In this document: positions 17,513-25,976 of the stretch, piece by piece
Layout: every line of letters begins with the position of its first letter
How positions within the stretch are numbered: position 1 is the first letter of the stretch
DNA from: Gracilibacillus lacisalsi DSM 19029
GTDB lineage: Bacteria > Bacillota > Bacilli > Bacillales > Amphibacillaceae
Assembly: GCF_000377765.1 (NCBI RefSeq)
Contig: NZ_KB898666.1
Location: forward strand, 248,001 to 312,000
Length of the DNA: 64,000 bases
Direction of reading: 5' to 3'
Notes under the pieces: generated by a model
The model's database searches: none
Told to the model about the DNA's origin: nothing
Seen by the model: only the letters and a program-made list of their open reading frames with translations
Position numbers and translations under genes: made by a program

Positions 17513-18070
17513 ATGAAATTTGTCTTAATTTTCGGCCCACAAGCAGTTGGAAAAATGACAGTTGGACAGGAACTAACGAAAATAACTGAATTAAAACTAC
17601 TACATAACCATATGACAATTGATTTGCTAGAGCCTTTTTTCGGATTCGAACCAGAGATGTGGAGATTATCCACCTTGTTTCGTGAGGAAATCATGAAATC
17701 CTTTGCGATAAGCGATAACTATGGCATGATCTTCACATATGTATGGGCTTTTAATGAAGATGAGGATTGGGAATTTGTGGCTGACATTTGTAAGATATTC
17801 GAATCTGAAGATGCTGAAATATACTTCGTTGAGTTGGAAGCTGATCTGGATCAGAGGATAATACGTAATAAAACCCCTAATAGACTCGAACAAAAGCCAA
17901 CGAAAAGAAATACTAAGCAATCTGAAGAAGAGTTAATAAGTTCTTTAGACGCCTACCGGTTGAATTCTGAGCCAGGAGAAATTAAACAGCAACATTACCT
18001 TAGGATCAATAATACGGAATTAAATGCTAAAGATGTTGCAGGTATAATAAAAAAGAAGTTTAATTTATAG
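17513..18070 (+). CDS. P-loop NTPase, small-molecule kinase-like
   Basis: A 185-residue nucleotide-binding protein. The Walker A loop GPQAVGKMT is at residues 8-16, with Met where Ser/Thr is usual directly after GK and Thr one place later. The sequence LLHNHMTIDLLEPFF resembles the substrate-binding region of shikimate- or gluconate-kinase-like enzymes. RIIRNKTPNRLEQKPTKRN is a lid-like basic stretch. A GAGGAGG ribosome site precedes it, and it is co-directional with the Nudix gene. The phosphate acceptor is unknown. Confidence 0.8.
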   Translation: MKFVLIFGPQAVGKMTVGQELTKITELKLLHNHMTIDLLEPFFGFEPEMWRLSTLFREEIMKSFAISDNYGMIFTYVWAFNEDEDWEFVADICKIFESEDAEIYFVELEADLDQRIIRNKTPNRLEQKPTKRNTKQSEEELISSLDAYRLNSEPGEIKQQHYLRINNTELNAKDVAGIIKKKFNL

Positions 18071-18123
18071 CAAGACCTTAACAGCATGACTCTCACAACC
18101 TACTGATTGAGTGAAAAGAAGAA

Positions 18124-18573
18124 TTATGATTTTCTGACAGAGAAAAAATAAAAAATTCCTCCAAGCATCCAGAATGGTTCCCAAAATACTAATCTCCAGA
18201 AAGTCGCATATGAATCTAGATCAAAATCTAGTACATGGATCGCGCTTAATATAATCGTGCTAAAATTAAGTAAGCCATAGAGAAATAAGGCTATTCCAAC
18301 AATCTTTGTCATGTAGTAAAGGGTTTTGATTATTGTATGATTATTCCACTTGATCAGCAGCATCAACAATAAAATCAATCCAAGTAGTTTAATTACGCCG
18401 GTTAGCCATACTATTACAATAAACGAAGGTTCAGGGTTTAACGACATCTCATAAATAGATCCTCCCAACGATCGAACCCCCTTCAAACCACCCATTGCCC
18501 AATAAAAGCTGATACCAGCAAAAAGAACTGTCCAGACGATTCCCAGAGATATTAACCCAAAATTCCTTTTCAA
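18124..18573 (-). CDS. DUF3995-type membrane protein
   Basis: A 149-residue protein with four membrane spans (about 9-28, 50-76, 85-108 and 122-145). The loop FYWAMGGLKGVRSLGGSIYEM after the first span is the hallmark of DUF3995 proteins. The function of the family is unknown. It is convergent with the P-loop gene; the two stops are 53 bases apart. Confidence 0.8.
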   Translation of the reverse strand: MKRNFGLISLGIVWTVLFAGISFYWAMGGLKGVRSLGGSIYEMSLNPEPSFIVIVWLTGVIKLLGLILLLMLLIKWNNHTIIKTLYYMTKIVGIALFLYGLLNFSTIILSAIHVLDFDLDSYATFWRLVFWEPFWMLGGIFYFFSVRKS

Positions 18574-18765
18574 TAGAAGGAACTCCTTTCTGTTTTGGAT
18601 AATTTAGTAAATTGATTCATATCCTAATGGACCTTATCGATCAAAAACATTAAATCTGCTTCGACTGGGGCTAGTTTTAGTCCTTCCCAGTCTATTAATT
18701 AATTTGTCCTGGAATGCCATTAGATTCCAATAATGAAGATCCGTATGACATAATGCCATTCTTGA

Positions 18766-19407
18766 TCAATACAACTTCTGTGCGTAACTTTTTGCTAACC
18801 TAGCTTGAATAGATTCTACACTTGTCCCAGGCAGTTTCGCATGTTCATATATCATTTTAGCGGCAGATGGCAATAAGTCTTTATCCAGCCAGGAATCGGG
18901 ATTCCATAAGCCTGATCGTTTAAATGCTTTTGCGCAATGAATATAACACTCTTCCACTTCTACTCCGATTCCAACAAGAGGTTTTTTCCCCCTTACCGCC
19001 ATCTTCTCTAGCAAATCCTCGTCAGTTACTAACGTCGCTTTTCCATTCACTCTAAGTGTCTCCCCTAATCCCGGTATGAAAAAGATAAGACCCACCCTTG
19101 GGTTCGATAAAATATTACGCATGGTATCCATTCTTTTATTTCCAGGTCTTTCAGGGATTATTAACTTCTTTTCACTTAACACTTCAACAAAGCCTGTTTG
19201 GTCACCTCTTGGAGATACATCACAAAAACCAGATTCATCAGAACTAGATATAACCAAAAACGGAGAGTTAGCTATGAACTTTGAACAGTTCTGATCAAGA
19301 ATCGAAATTACTTTATTATTTACTAATTCACTCGGTTGACCGATAATAGACTCAAGTTGCTCTTCTGTTTCAATTACACGCTCAAATTCATAGTCTTCGT
19401 TATTCAT
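18766..19407 (-). CDS. Pyridoxamine 5'-phosphate oxidase-fold FMN-binding protein
   Basis: A 213-residue split-barrel flavoprotein of the MSMEG_1061-like pyridoxamine phosphate oxidase group. The core FLVISSSDESGFCDVSPRGDQTGFVEV (about 50-76) and PERPGNKRMDTMRNILSNPRVGLIFFIPG (about 85-113) make the FMN-binding barrel. The end KLPGTSVESIQARLAKSYAQ is conserved in this branch. ATG at 19407 is chosen for its AGGTG ribosome site; the frame is open a further 23 codons upstream. The reaction is unknown. Confidence 0.85.
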   Translation of the reverse strand: MNNEDYEFERVIETEEQLESIIGQPSELVNNKVISILDQNCSKFIANSPFLVISSSDESGFCDVSPRGDQTGFVEVLSEKKLIIPERPGNKRMDTMRNILSNPRVGLIFFIPGLGETLRVNGKATLVTDEDLLEKMAVRGKKPLVGIGVEVEECYIHCAKAFKRSGLWNPDSWLDKDLLPSAAKMIYEHAKLPGTSVESIQARLAKSYAQKLY

Positions 19408-19662
19408 GTATACACCTCTACATTTAATATGTTTACATTCCTTACTATTTTTTCTGTACCACAAATGTGATTGCATTCGATTTTAATAATCGGATACAGG
19501 AAGTTATTTCTAATTACCTTACCTCTTTTCTATATAATACCAATAATTGGAGCAAAATGTGAAGTTACCTATATTTCGAACCTTATTCACTAAATCCTTT
19601 GAGTAAAATGAAAGGATAGCTTAAAATGAAATTATGACTAAGACTTCTTTTTAAACCATGAA

Positions 19663-19678
19663 ATGAATACGATTACAT
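19663..19678. promoter_or_regulatory. LacI-type operator copy upstream of oligogalacturonate lyase
   Basis: ATGAATACGATTACAT agrees with the palindrome before the LacI gene (4629-4644) at 12 of 16 positions. It shares an uninterrupted CGATTACATTT with the operator before the importer. It lies 43 bp before the lyase start, in the promoter zone. Control by the same LacI protein is inferred. Confidence 0.5.
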
Positions 19679-19720
19679 TTAGGTGAGTAAATTTCTAAAA
19701 AAAGAAAGGGTTGGAATTCT

Positions 19721-20872
19721 ATGTCCAAAAGTACCGTATGGCCAGCAGAATGGAAAAGATATAAAGATCGCTTTTCTGGAGTAACCATTACACAATTAAC
19801 AGATTATACTGGTCACAGTCATCACCTCTATTTTACAGAAAATGGTTGGTACGATAATGGTAAGAAGATATTGTTTTGCTCGGATCGAGAGAATAAAACC
19901 AATTTATTTAGCGTGAATGTATCCACTGGAGAGATTGTACAATTGACCGATCACGATACGACATATGGTAGTTTACCCGCTTGCTTACATCCAAATGGAC
20001 AATTCGCTTTCTTCAGAAAAGAACATCAAATTATCGAAATTGATTTAATCACCTTGAAAGAAAGGGTGATTCATGAAGGAGATCCAGCACTAGTTGGAGG
20101 TAATATTAACTGTACTGCAGATGGGAAATATATTATTACATGTCAACATGAAGATTTTAAAAACAAATTTCCAATTGATTTAAAAAATGGCTATGTAGGT
20201 CATCGTGAATTAATGGAGGCAAAGCCTTACTCGCAAATTATTCAAATAAAGATTGAAGATGGGGAGTCTACCATAGTATTTGATGATCATAACTTCATCA
20301 CACATATCAATACTTCACCCACCCATCATAACCTGATCACATTCTGTCATGAAGGTCCGTGGCACCTTGTCGACCATCGGATATGGGGACTTAATTTGGA
20401 AACAAAAGAAGTATGGAAGATTCGTGAAAGAAAGGAAGCTCGTGAGATGGTTGGGCATGAATACTGGTATCCAGATGGGGAACATATCGGGTATCATGGA
20501 TTCAGGGAAAACGGAACTGCCTTTTTCGGAAAAATTCACTATCGCAATACAGATATGGAAGAGGTAGAGTTTTCATTCCGTAATTGGCATGCACATTCTC
20601 ACGGATTTTCGAAGGTTGTAATAGATGGTAGATCACCGCTCGATAAGTTAATTGTCTGGGAACAGGTTGATGGTACGTTTTCCAATCCAAAAATATTATG
20701 TGAACATCGTTGTAGCTTCCATGTGCAAAAGGTACATGCCCATCCACAATTTAACCCAGATGGCACGAAATTGTTGTTTACTAGTGATAAAAATGGCTAC
20801 GGGAATCTGTATTTAATTGATTTGCCGGAGTGTTTTGAAAGTTTACCAGATTTTGATGCAAATAATCATTAA
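19721..20872 (+). CDS. ogl: Oligogalacturonate lyase (PL22 family)
   Basis: Cleaves unsaturated and saturated digalacturonate inside the cell by beta-elimination, yielding 4-deoxy-L-threo-5-hexosulose uronate for the KDG route. The 383-residue protein has no signal peptide and opens WPAEWKRYKDRFSGVTITQLTDY, typical of PL22. It folds as a seven-bladed propeller: repeats such as KKILFCSDRENKTNLFSVN and TKLLFTSDKNGYGNLYLID are visible. The manganese-site histidines are expected among HSHH (residues 29-32), the mid-protein HHNL/HEGPWH segments and HAHPQF (about 342). It stands alone with its own promoter and terminator. No KDG pathway genes are visible here. Confidence 0.9.
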   Translation: MSKSTVWPAEWKRYKDRFSGVTITQLTDYTGHSHHLYFTENGWYDNGKKILFCSDRENKTNLFSVNVSTGEIVQLTDHDTTYGSLPACLHPNGQFAFFRKEHQIIEIDLITLKERVIHEGDPALVGGNINCTADGKYIITCQHEDFKNKFPIDLKNGYVGHRELMEAKPYSQIIQIKIEDGESTIVFDDHNFITHINTSPTHHNLITFCHEGPWHLVDHRIWGLNLETKEVWKIRERKEAREMVGHEYWYPDGEHIGYHGFRENGTAFFGKIHYRNTDMEEVEFSFRNWHAHSHGFSKVVIDGRSPLDKLIVWEQVDGTFSNPKILCEHRCSFHVQKVHAHPQFNPDGTKLLFTSDKNGYGNLYLIDLPECFESLPDFDANNH

Positions 20873-20879
20873 CTAACAT

Positions 20880-20929
20880 AGCATTCATTTTGAAAAGAAT
20901 TTTCCAAAATGAATGCTTGTTATTTTTTT
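20880..20929 (+). terminator. Terminator after oligogalacturonate lyase
   Basis: AGCATTCATTTTG and CCAAAATGAATGCT pair closely and are followed by TTATTTTTTT, giving a standard intrinsic terminator. Confidence 0.88.
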
Positions 20930-20942
20930 GGATTCAAGCAAT

Positions 20943-21260
20943 TTATGGCTTCGTATAAGTAGCAAATTCAATGAAGCCAACCACTACCACACTTACGAAG
21001 ATAAATAGAAATAAGCCGAGCGACCACCAAGCAAATGTCTTTTTATACTTTAATCTTGTAAAACTCAATAGTCCAGAAATAATCCCTAGCACGGGAACAA
21101 TCAACAGAAATACATTAGAAAACAACGGTAAACCAATGGACGTCATTAACATCATATTAAAATAGGCTAAGGTTAATAAGGCACAAATAAACGAGAATAT
21201 ACTTAACCTTGTCTCTCTTAGCTTTGGTTTTTTGCTGTTACTTCGTTTTACCAATTCCAT
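20943..21260 (-). CDS. yhdK: YhdK-like small membrane protein, SigM regulatory partner
   Basis: A 105-residue protein with three membrane spans and a basic start (KRSNSKKPKLRETRLSIFSF). It overlaps the end of the YhdL-like anti-sigma gene by 13 bp and sits third in a sigma/anti-sigma locus. That matches sigM-yhdL-yhdK of B. subtilis, where YhdK works with YhdL to hold SigM inactive. The identification rests mainly on position, size and topology. Confidence 0.65.
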   Translation of the reverse strand: MELVKRSNSKKPKLRETRLSIFSFICALLTLAYFNMMLMTSIGLPLFSNVFLLIVPVLGIISGLLSFTRLKYKKTFAWWSLGLFLFIFVSVVVVGFIEFATYTKP

Positions 21261-22351
21261 AACCGAACCTCCCCAATCGATATCGTACGAATGGATTCGT
21301 TGTCTCTTAAGTGTAAAATTTCTTTAGCAGGACCCGTAATGACTCCTCCATAGGCATTCAGCCCATGTTTTTCGATATAATCAATACGATAATCTAGATC
21401 TAACCATTTTGCATGTGCAATGTTAGTTGCCTGTTCTTCATATTCTTTAAGAAACACAAGACTCTCCATAAATTGTTCATCATTTGGCTCTCTGCCATTG
21501 TATGGAGACCATGCATCCGGATCCGGCTGGGCAGGATAGCCAATTGGAGCTAAATAGCCTCCATCAAGACTTTTTCCTGATGCCTCTAAACCAGTGTCAA
21601 TAGCATACCATCTCCATTCCACATCAACACCTTCTGTGACTTCCTTGGCATTTTCAGGTTGGATTAACTCACTCAATGATACATATACTTCAGCAACTGT
21701 TCCTTCCGGGAGCCTTTCTAATCTATTCCATGCAGCCATATCTCGATTGGTTATGGCTGCTTCTGGATGATAGAGTTTTTTCGTATCATAATAAGGAATA
21801 TCTTCTGGCGGATTTTCTGATATATAATTTCTCTGAGGGAATTCGGCATCATCATATTGATAAGTTACTTCCCAATCACCTTGTTTGATATCACTTTTTC
21901 CTACCCTTTTATATAAATCCATTGTAACTTCAAATGTAAATAACCCAAACGTTCTCTCGATATCCATTTCTTCTAAACTGACGTTTGGTTCTGTTATATA
22001 AACGGTTTGAATCGGAACTTGGATAAGGTCTTCTCCCTTTTGATTCCATGCATAGTAAATATAACTAACTAGTGTGAGGATCGGATAAATTAGCAAAAGA
22101 ATCATAATGACGTATGCCGCTAAGGATAACGTTGCATTTCGCATGCTATTCTTAAGAATCTGATTCACTTTTTCAGGTGGTAGCTCATCAGGCTGATAAT
22201 CAGCTTCAGCATCTAATTCCTCTGAGATAACTTCCTGATAGGCATTTAATTTTTCTAGATCTCTTTCGACTTCTTCCGCTTCTTCCTCTGTGAGATTTCC
22301 TTCATAATATTTTTGTAATTTATTCTTCCATTCATCACTCATTCTCGACAC
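21248..22351 (-). CDS. yhdL: YhdL-like membrane anti-sigma factor of SigM
   Basis: A 367-residue transmembrane regulator. The cytoplasmic part (1-72) begins SDEWKNKLQKYYEGNLTEEE and EEVERDLEKLNAYQEVI, resembling YhdL's sigma-binding segment. One span follows at about 75-98, then an extracytoplasmic sensor domain (VYITEPNVSLEEMDIERTFG, later LPEGTVAEVYVSLSEL, which has a close counterpart in YhdL). Its ATG overlaps the sigma-factor stop codon (ATGA-type coupling), so it would normally be translated together with SigM. The gene is intact although the sigma gene before it is frameshifted. Confidence 0.82.
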   Translation of the reverse strand: MSRMSDEWKNKLQKYYEGNLTEEEAEEVERDLEKLNAYQEVISEELDAEADYQPDELPPEKVNQILKNSMRNATLSLAAYVIMILLLIYPILTLVSYIYYAWNQKGEDLIQVPIQTVYITEPNVSLEEMDIERTFGLFTFEVTMDLYKRVGKSDIKQGDWEVTYQYDDAEFPQRNYISENPPEDIPYYDTKKLYHPEAAITNRDMAAWNRLERLPEGTVAEVYVSLSELIQPENAKEVTEGVDVEWRWYAIDTGLEASGKSLDGGYLAPIGYPAQPDPDAWSPYNGREPNDEQFMESLVFLKEYEEQATNIAHAKWLDLDYRIDYIEKHGLNAYGGVITGPAKEILHLRDNESIRTISIGEVRLWNW

Positions 22352-22850
22352 TCCCTTTCCTATAGAGCTGTCTAAGTTTCCCTCTTCCTCTAAAAATATG
22401 GGTTTTTAATGTATTTTCTTTTATAGCTAGAATTGAAGCTGCTTCTTTATAAGAAAATCCTTGTAAGTCACACAATACTATCGCTTTTTTTCTGTATCGG
22501 CTTTAATTGCTCTAGCTTCCAATACAATTCCTCTTTATCGGCATTTTTTTGCCATTCCGTTTCTACAGTACTGTCGGATGAAAAAGTTATAAAATAATCT
22601 GGTGGTTGATAATCCATTTTTCTCATTCGCCTCTTATAGTCATAAAGGTATGGTAAGCTATTTTTATTAGCCAGTATTTAAGAGCCTTTGGTGGACTGCT
22701 ATCTAGCGCTTGATATGCTTTCATAAAAGTATCTTGTGTTAAATCCTCTGCTAGACTCTTTTCCTTACAAAGGGAGAGAAGATATCTATAGACATCATGG
22801 ATATATAATTTATATAGTTGTTGAATATCCAATTCTTCTCCCCCCTTCAC
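22344..22850 (-). pseudogene. sigM: SigM-like ECF sigma factor with two frameshifts
   Basis: Region 2 is intact (LDIQQLYKLYIHDVYRYLLS, LAEDLTQDTFMKAY, then KYWLIKIAYHTFMTIR). A stop follows at about 22623. The next segment continues in a second frame (MRKMDYQPPDYFITFSSDST to LEQLKPIQKK). After a run of seven A near 22485-22491, region 4 continues in a third frame (KAIVLCDLQGFSYKEAASIL, then KENTLKTHIFRGRGKLRQLY). The last codons overlap the yhdL start. Translation probably begins at TTG 22832, after AGGGGGGAG. All parts line up with SigM of B. subtilis, so this is a recent double lesion, assembly error, or unusual recoding. Confidence 0.82.
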
Positions 22851-22855
22851 TAAAC

Positions 22856-22884
22856 AAACGGATATTAAAGCTTTAAAGTTGCAC
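22856..22884 (-). promoter_or_regulatory. ECF-type autoregulatory promoter of sigM operon
   Basis: On the minus strand TGCAAC and CCGTTT are separated so that AAC and CGT are 17 bases apart, matching ECF promoters of the SigM/SigX/SigW class. It lies just upstream of the sigM ribosome site, as expected for self-activation. Confidence 0.6.
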
Positions 22885-23127
22885 TTTTTTCATTTTTTCT
22901 CTGATACTATGGAATTTGTATTGTTTTTTTACCTGAACATATATAAGATAAAGATAGAGATGTATCGAAAGGGGAATTCTTCTACATGTGTCCAATTCTG
23001 TAATGCATAATTTATCAGAATAAATAGCTACTGACCTAGAACGTTAAAGGGATAAGTATGTCTATTTGTTTGAATAATTATCATTACAGGGATGCGTGGT
23101 ATGGAGGTATAAATATCCATTGACTAG

Positions 23128-23154
23128 GCAGATCCCATGTGGGTCTGCTTTTGT
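23128..23154 (+). terminator. Orphan terminator in sigM-SDR intergenic region
   Basis: GCAGATCC and GGGTCTGC pair (one wobble) around a short loop and are followed by TTTTGTT. The 368-base gap 22851-23218 shows no coding region upstream of it on the plus strand. It could end a short leader or small RNA, or be a relic. Confidence 0.55.
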
Positions 23155-23218
23155 TATATGAGAAGATACATCTCTATTACCCCTTTATCAAGTGTCCTAT
23201 TAATCGGGGGTATATAAA

Positions 23219-23974
23219 ATGAATCATTGTCCAAATAAAATTGCATTAATTACAGGAGCTAGCAACGACAGAGATATCGGTACAGCTATCTGCCGTAAGC
23301 TGGCTGCTGAAGGTATCGATATTTTCTTTACGTACTGGAAAACAAATGCCGATTGGAAGAAAACATTTCAAGAAGAGGTCAGAGAAATGGATGTGCGTTG
23401 CGAAAGTTTGGAAATAGACTTATCTCATGCAAATGCAGCTATTGAAATACTTGATACAATTACCGCTAAGCTTGGTTTACCATCGATATTGGTAAACAAT
23501 GCGGCCCATTCAACAAGGGACGGTTATGTACAATTAGATGCCAAAACGCTTGATGACCATTATGTAGTCAATATGCGATCAACTTTTCTCCTTTGTGTCC
23601 AATTTGCTCGTCTGTTTGAAAAATCAAAATTAGATGCTGGACGAATCATTAATATGACTTCTGGCCAAGATCTTGGACCTATGACAGGTGAATTAGCCTA
23701 TGCAGCAACTAAAGGCGCCATTTCCAGCTTTACCAGGTCGTTGTCACAGGAACTTGCACCACTAGGAATAACGGTTAATGCTGTTAATCCAGGACCAACT
23801 GATTCAACTTGGATGACAGATGAAATAAGAAATTCACTTTTACCCAAGTTTCCCATGGGACGAATTGGTAAACCAGAAGATGTGTCACGTATCATTGGAT
23901 TTCTTGCAAGTGATGAAGCTGCATGGATAACGGGACAGGTTATAAATTCTGAAGGTGGGTTTATTAGAGATTAA
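23219..23974 (+). CDS. Short-chain dehydrogenase/reductase (FabG-like)
   Basis: A 251-residue NAD(P)H-dependent oxidoreductase. The nucleotide-binding loop reads TGASNDRDIGTAICRKLA, a longer version of the classical TGxxxGxG seen in the 3-oxoacyl-ACP reductase-like group of bacilli. NNAAHS is near 94-99. The catalytic Ser is in INMTSGQDLG, and YAATKGA supplies Tyr and Lys (about 161-165). The C-terminus WITGQVINSEGGF is standard. It is transcribed alone with a GGGGG ribosome site. The substrate is unknown. Confidence 0.9.
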   Translation: MNHCPNKIALITGASNDRDIGTAICRKLAAEGIDIFFTYWKTNADWKKTFQEEVREMDVRCESLEIDLSHANAAIEILDTITAKLGLPSILVNNAAHSTRDGYVQLDAKTLDDHYVVNMRSTFLLCVQFARLFEKSKLDAGRIINMTSGQDLGPMTGELAYAATKGAISSFTRSLSQELAPLGITVNAVNPGPTDSTWMTDEIRNSLLPKFPMGRIGKPEDVSRIIGFLASDEAAWITGQVINSEGGFIRD

Positions 23975-24260
23975 TGGAACAGCTATATCGATGAACGGTT
24001 GTAGATCACTCATTGATATAGCCATAATGTTCTCATTGCTTCATTAAATTCAATAAGACAAAAAGCTTATGAATTCATTGAATGCGTGTTTAGTAACCGA
24101 AGAAGAAAAAGAGAATAATTCCTTTAAGGATCCACTACCCTTGTTTGTTTAAGTTAATAGGTGTTGCTTGGACAGTTCTAAGCAACACTTTTTTGCATCG
24201 AGTAATAAAATATGAGAATATTTGTTTAGTCTACAAAGAAGCCATAAAAGAGGTGTGAGG

Positions 24261-24572
24261 ATGGAGATACTTGGATTCCCTGTTGACGCTGCAGGAAGGT
24301 GTAAACATTATCATGGGGAAAATGATATTGTATCGATCAAGTTTAAATGCTGTAATAGCTATTATCCTTGTTATAAATGCCATGATGAAAGCACTGACCA
24401 TGAGCGACAGATATGGGCAAAAGGGGAGTTTGACGAAAAAGCAATACTTTGTGGTAATTGCTTTCATCAATTAACAATAAACGAATATATCCATAATCAA
24501 AAGTGTTGTAAATGTAATGCATCATTTAATCCCAATTGTGCGAATCATTACAGTAAATACTTTGAAATGTGA
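24261..24572 (+). CDS. CHY-type zinc-finger protein
   Basis: A 103-residue zinc-binding protein. It shows the CHY finger pattern: CKHYHGENDIVSIKFKCC at about 12-29, then YPCYKCHDE, ILCGNC and CCKCNASFNPNCANHY, giving nine cysteines and several histidines for three zinc sites. ATG at 24261 is preferred because AGAGGTG lies upstream. The family includes eukaryotic Hot13 and RCHY1 fingers; the bacterial role is unknown. Its position next to the Zur-controlled cluster may be relevant to zinc handling, but no Zur box is seen before it. Confidence 0.85.
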   Translation: MEILGFPVDAAGRCKHYHGENDIVSIKFKCCNSYYPCYKCHDESTDHERQIWAKGEFDEKAILCGNCFHQLTINEYIHNQKCCKCNASFNPNCANHYSKYFEM

Positions 24573-24659
24573 AATACTAATATTCAATATGCTTCATGAT
24601 TAAGCTAGTTGTAAAAAATCCGAATCGGGTATACTATAACTAGAAAAGGCATAGCATAA

Positions 24660-24787
24660 TAAAAACTGCAGACGGCGTAACGTCTACGGTTACAATAGAC
24701 CGAACCCCGATAAGGGGCGGCGCTTACGAGAGATAATCCTTCAGCGCCTAGTCAAAGCCTCCATTTCGAATTTTTCGAAATGGAGGC
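24660..24787. other. GC-rich structured segment of unknown identity
   Basis: This stretch is far richer in GC than its surroundings and has no reading frame of interest. It can form AGACG/CGTCT (24670-24685) or, in competition, GTCTA/TAGAC (24682-24700). Further pairs are CCCC/GGGG (24705-24717), GGCGC/GCGCC (24719-24748), and a perfect 14-bp stem GCCTCCATTTCGAA/TTCGAAATGGAGGC with a TTT loop (24757-24787). The last arm abuts the end of a truncated gene on the minus strand. It could be a mobile-element end, a structured RNA or a relic; I cannot match it to a known riboswitch or ribozyme. Confidence 0.5.
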
Positions 24788-24850
24788 GACACCAATTCCG
24801 GAAGGACCAGCTCCTACAACAATCACGTCATATACTTTACTGCTCATCAT
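24785..24850 (-). pseudogene. 5' stub of an FAD/NAD(P)-dependent oxidoreductase
   Basis: The minus strand encodes MMSSKVYDVIVVGAGPSGIG then VA, a clear N-terminal dinucleotide-binding motif (GxGxxG). It has a GAGGTG ribosome site three to six bases ahead of its ATG codons. The coding match stops at the inverted repeat 24757-24787, after 22 codons. A Zur box lies directly upstream, so the gene used to be zinc-controlled and was cut off by insertion or deletion. Confidence 0.8.
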
Positions 24851-24864
24851 TATCACCTCTTAAA

Positions 24865-24879
24865 TAGTAATAATTGCGA
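24865..24879. promoter_or_regulatory. Zur box upstream of truncated oxidoreductase
   Basis: TAGTAATAATTGCGA matches 12 of 15 positions of the bacillar Zur consensus (TCGTAATNATTACGA, either strand) and precedes the stub gene by 15 bases. Confidence 0.6.
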
Positions 24880-24895
24880 TTTACAACGCAAAAAA

Positions 24896-25861
24896 TTAAG
24901 CAAGACAATATCGGAAACCTCTCTCTAATTCCTGATAGTCGAGATTCTTCCCAATAAATACTATCTCACTTTGCCGCTTTTCATTAGTCGCCCAATTAAA
25001 GCCTTCTGTACCTGCAAATAACATATGTACACCTTGAAAAACAACTCTTTTCTCAAGTTGCTTTATATGGAGCACCCCTTTATAACGATATAAGTTTTCT
25101 CCTTTAAACTGAACTAAATAGGCGAACCATTTATTCACTTTGTCTAAATCAAGTGGACGTTCGTCTCGAAAAACAAAAGATCTGACTTGATCATTATGAT
25201 GATGGTGGTGTGTTTCTACTAATATATTGGGGTTCATTTTCAATATATTACTTAGCTCAAAAGATTTTTTCCCTATTAAATATTGTATGTCTACATTTCC
25301 ATATGTCGTGTAAATTCGTTTTGCATGTGGATTCATATTAATCAGCTGTTGTTCTAGTTTTTCCTTCTCATCTTCTGTGATCAAATCCATTTTATTTAAT
25401 AGTAATACATCAGCAAAAGCAATTTGTTGCCCTGCTTCTTCTTCTTTTAGATGTTGCCAAATATGTTTAGCATCAACCAGCGTAATGACACTATCTATTT
25501 CGAATGATATTGCGGTTTGTTCATCCATTAGAAAGGTTTGAATCACTGGACCCGGATTAGCCATACCTGTTGTTTCAATGACAACACGATCAATTTCCTC
25601 ATCTTGTTCCATCAAACTATTTAGTATATTGATTAAATCCCCTCGTACATTACAACAAATACAACCACTGTTTATTTCAATAATTTGTTCCTTCGTCGAT
25701 ACTACCAATTGACTATCAATGGATGTGTCACCAAATTCATTGATGATAACAGCAACCTGTTGCTCTTGCATGTCCTTTAATAAGTTATTGAGCAATGTTG
25801 TTTTCCCTGCACCTAAAAAACCAGTCAATATGGTTACCGGAATGGTTTGTTCTTTTGACAA
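24896..25861 (-). CDS. yciC: YciC/ZagA-like COG0523 GTPase, zinc metallochaperone
   Basis: A 321-residue P-loop GTPase of the CobW/COG0523 family that helps deliver zinc to essential enzymes during zinc shortage. Walker A GFLGAGKT is at residues 14-21 and the metal-binding CICC motif at 67-70. The guanine-specificity motif NKMD follows near 175. A five-His run (HHHHH, about 219-223) probably binds zinc. The C-terminal CobW_C domain starts near VRSFVFRDERPLDL. It lies 115 bp behind rpsN, within a group with three Zur-type sites, so Zur control by read-through from the rpsN promoter is likely. Confidence 0.88.
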   Translation of the reverse strand: MSKEQTIPVTILTGFLGAGKTTLLNNLLKDMQEQQVAVIINEFGDTSIDSQLVVSTKEQIIEINSGCICCNVRGDLINILNSLMEQDEEIDRVVIETTGMANPGPVIQTFLMDEQTAISFEIDSVITLVDAKHIWQHLKEEEAGQQIAFADVLLLNKMDLITEDEKEKLEQQLINMNPHAKRIYTTYGNVDIQYLIGKKSFELSNILKMNPNILVETHHHHHNDQVRSFVFRDERPLDLDKVNKWFAYLVQFKGENLYRYKGVLHIKQLEKRVVFQGVHMLFAGTEGFNWATNEKRQSEIVFIGKNLDYQELERGFRYCLA

Positions 25862-25976
25862 TGAGCTTTCCCTCCTCTTGCTATGTATTAAGACAGTTTG
25901 TATTAAAAATAAGACAGGGACACACTTTAGATGCCCCTGTTACATTCTAATTCTTCATGTTACGAAACCTTTATTC

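Noticed and set aside
24660-24750. Known riboswitch, ribozyme or group II intron end
   Set aside because: I compared it by eye with conserved cores of TPP, FMN, c-di-GMP, T-box and group II domain V and found no convincing match; left as unidentified.
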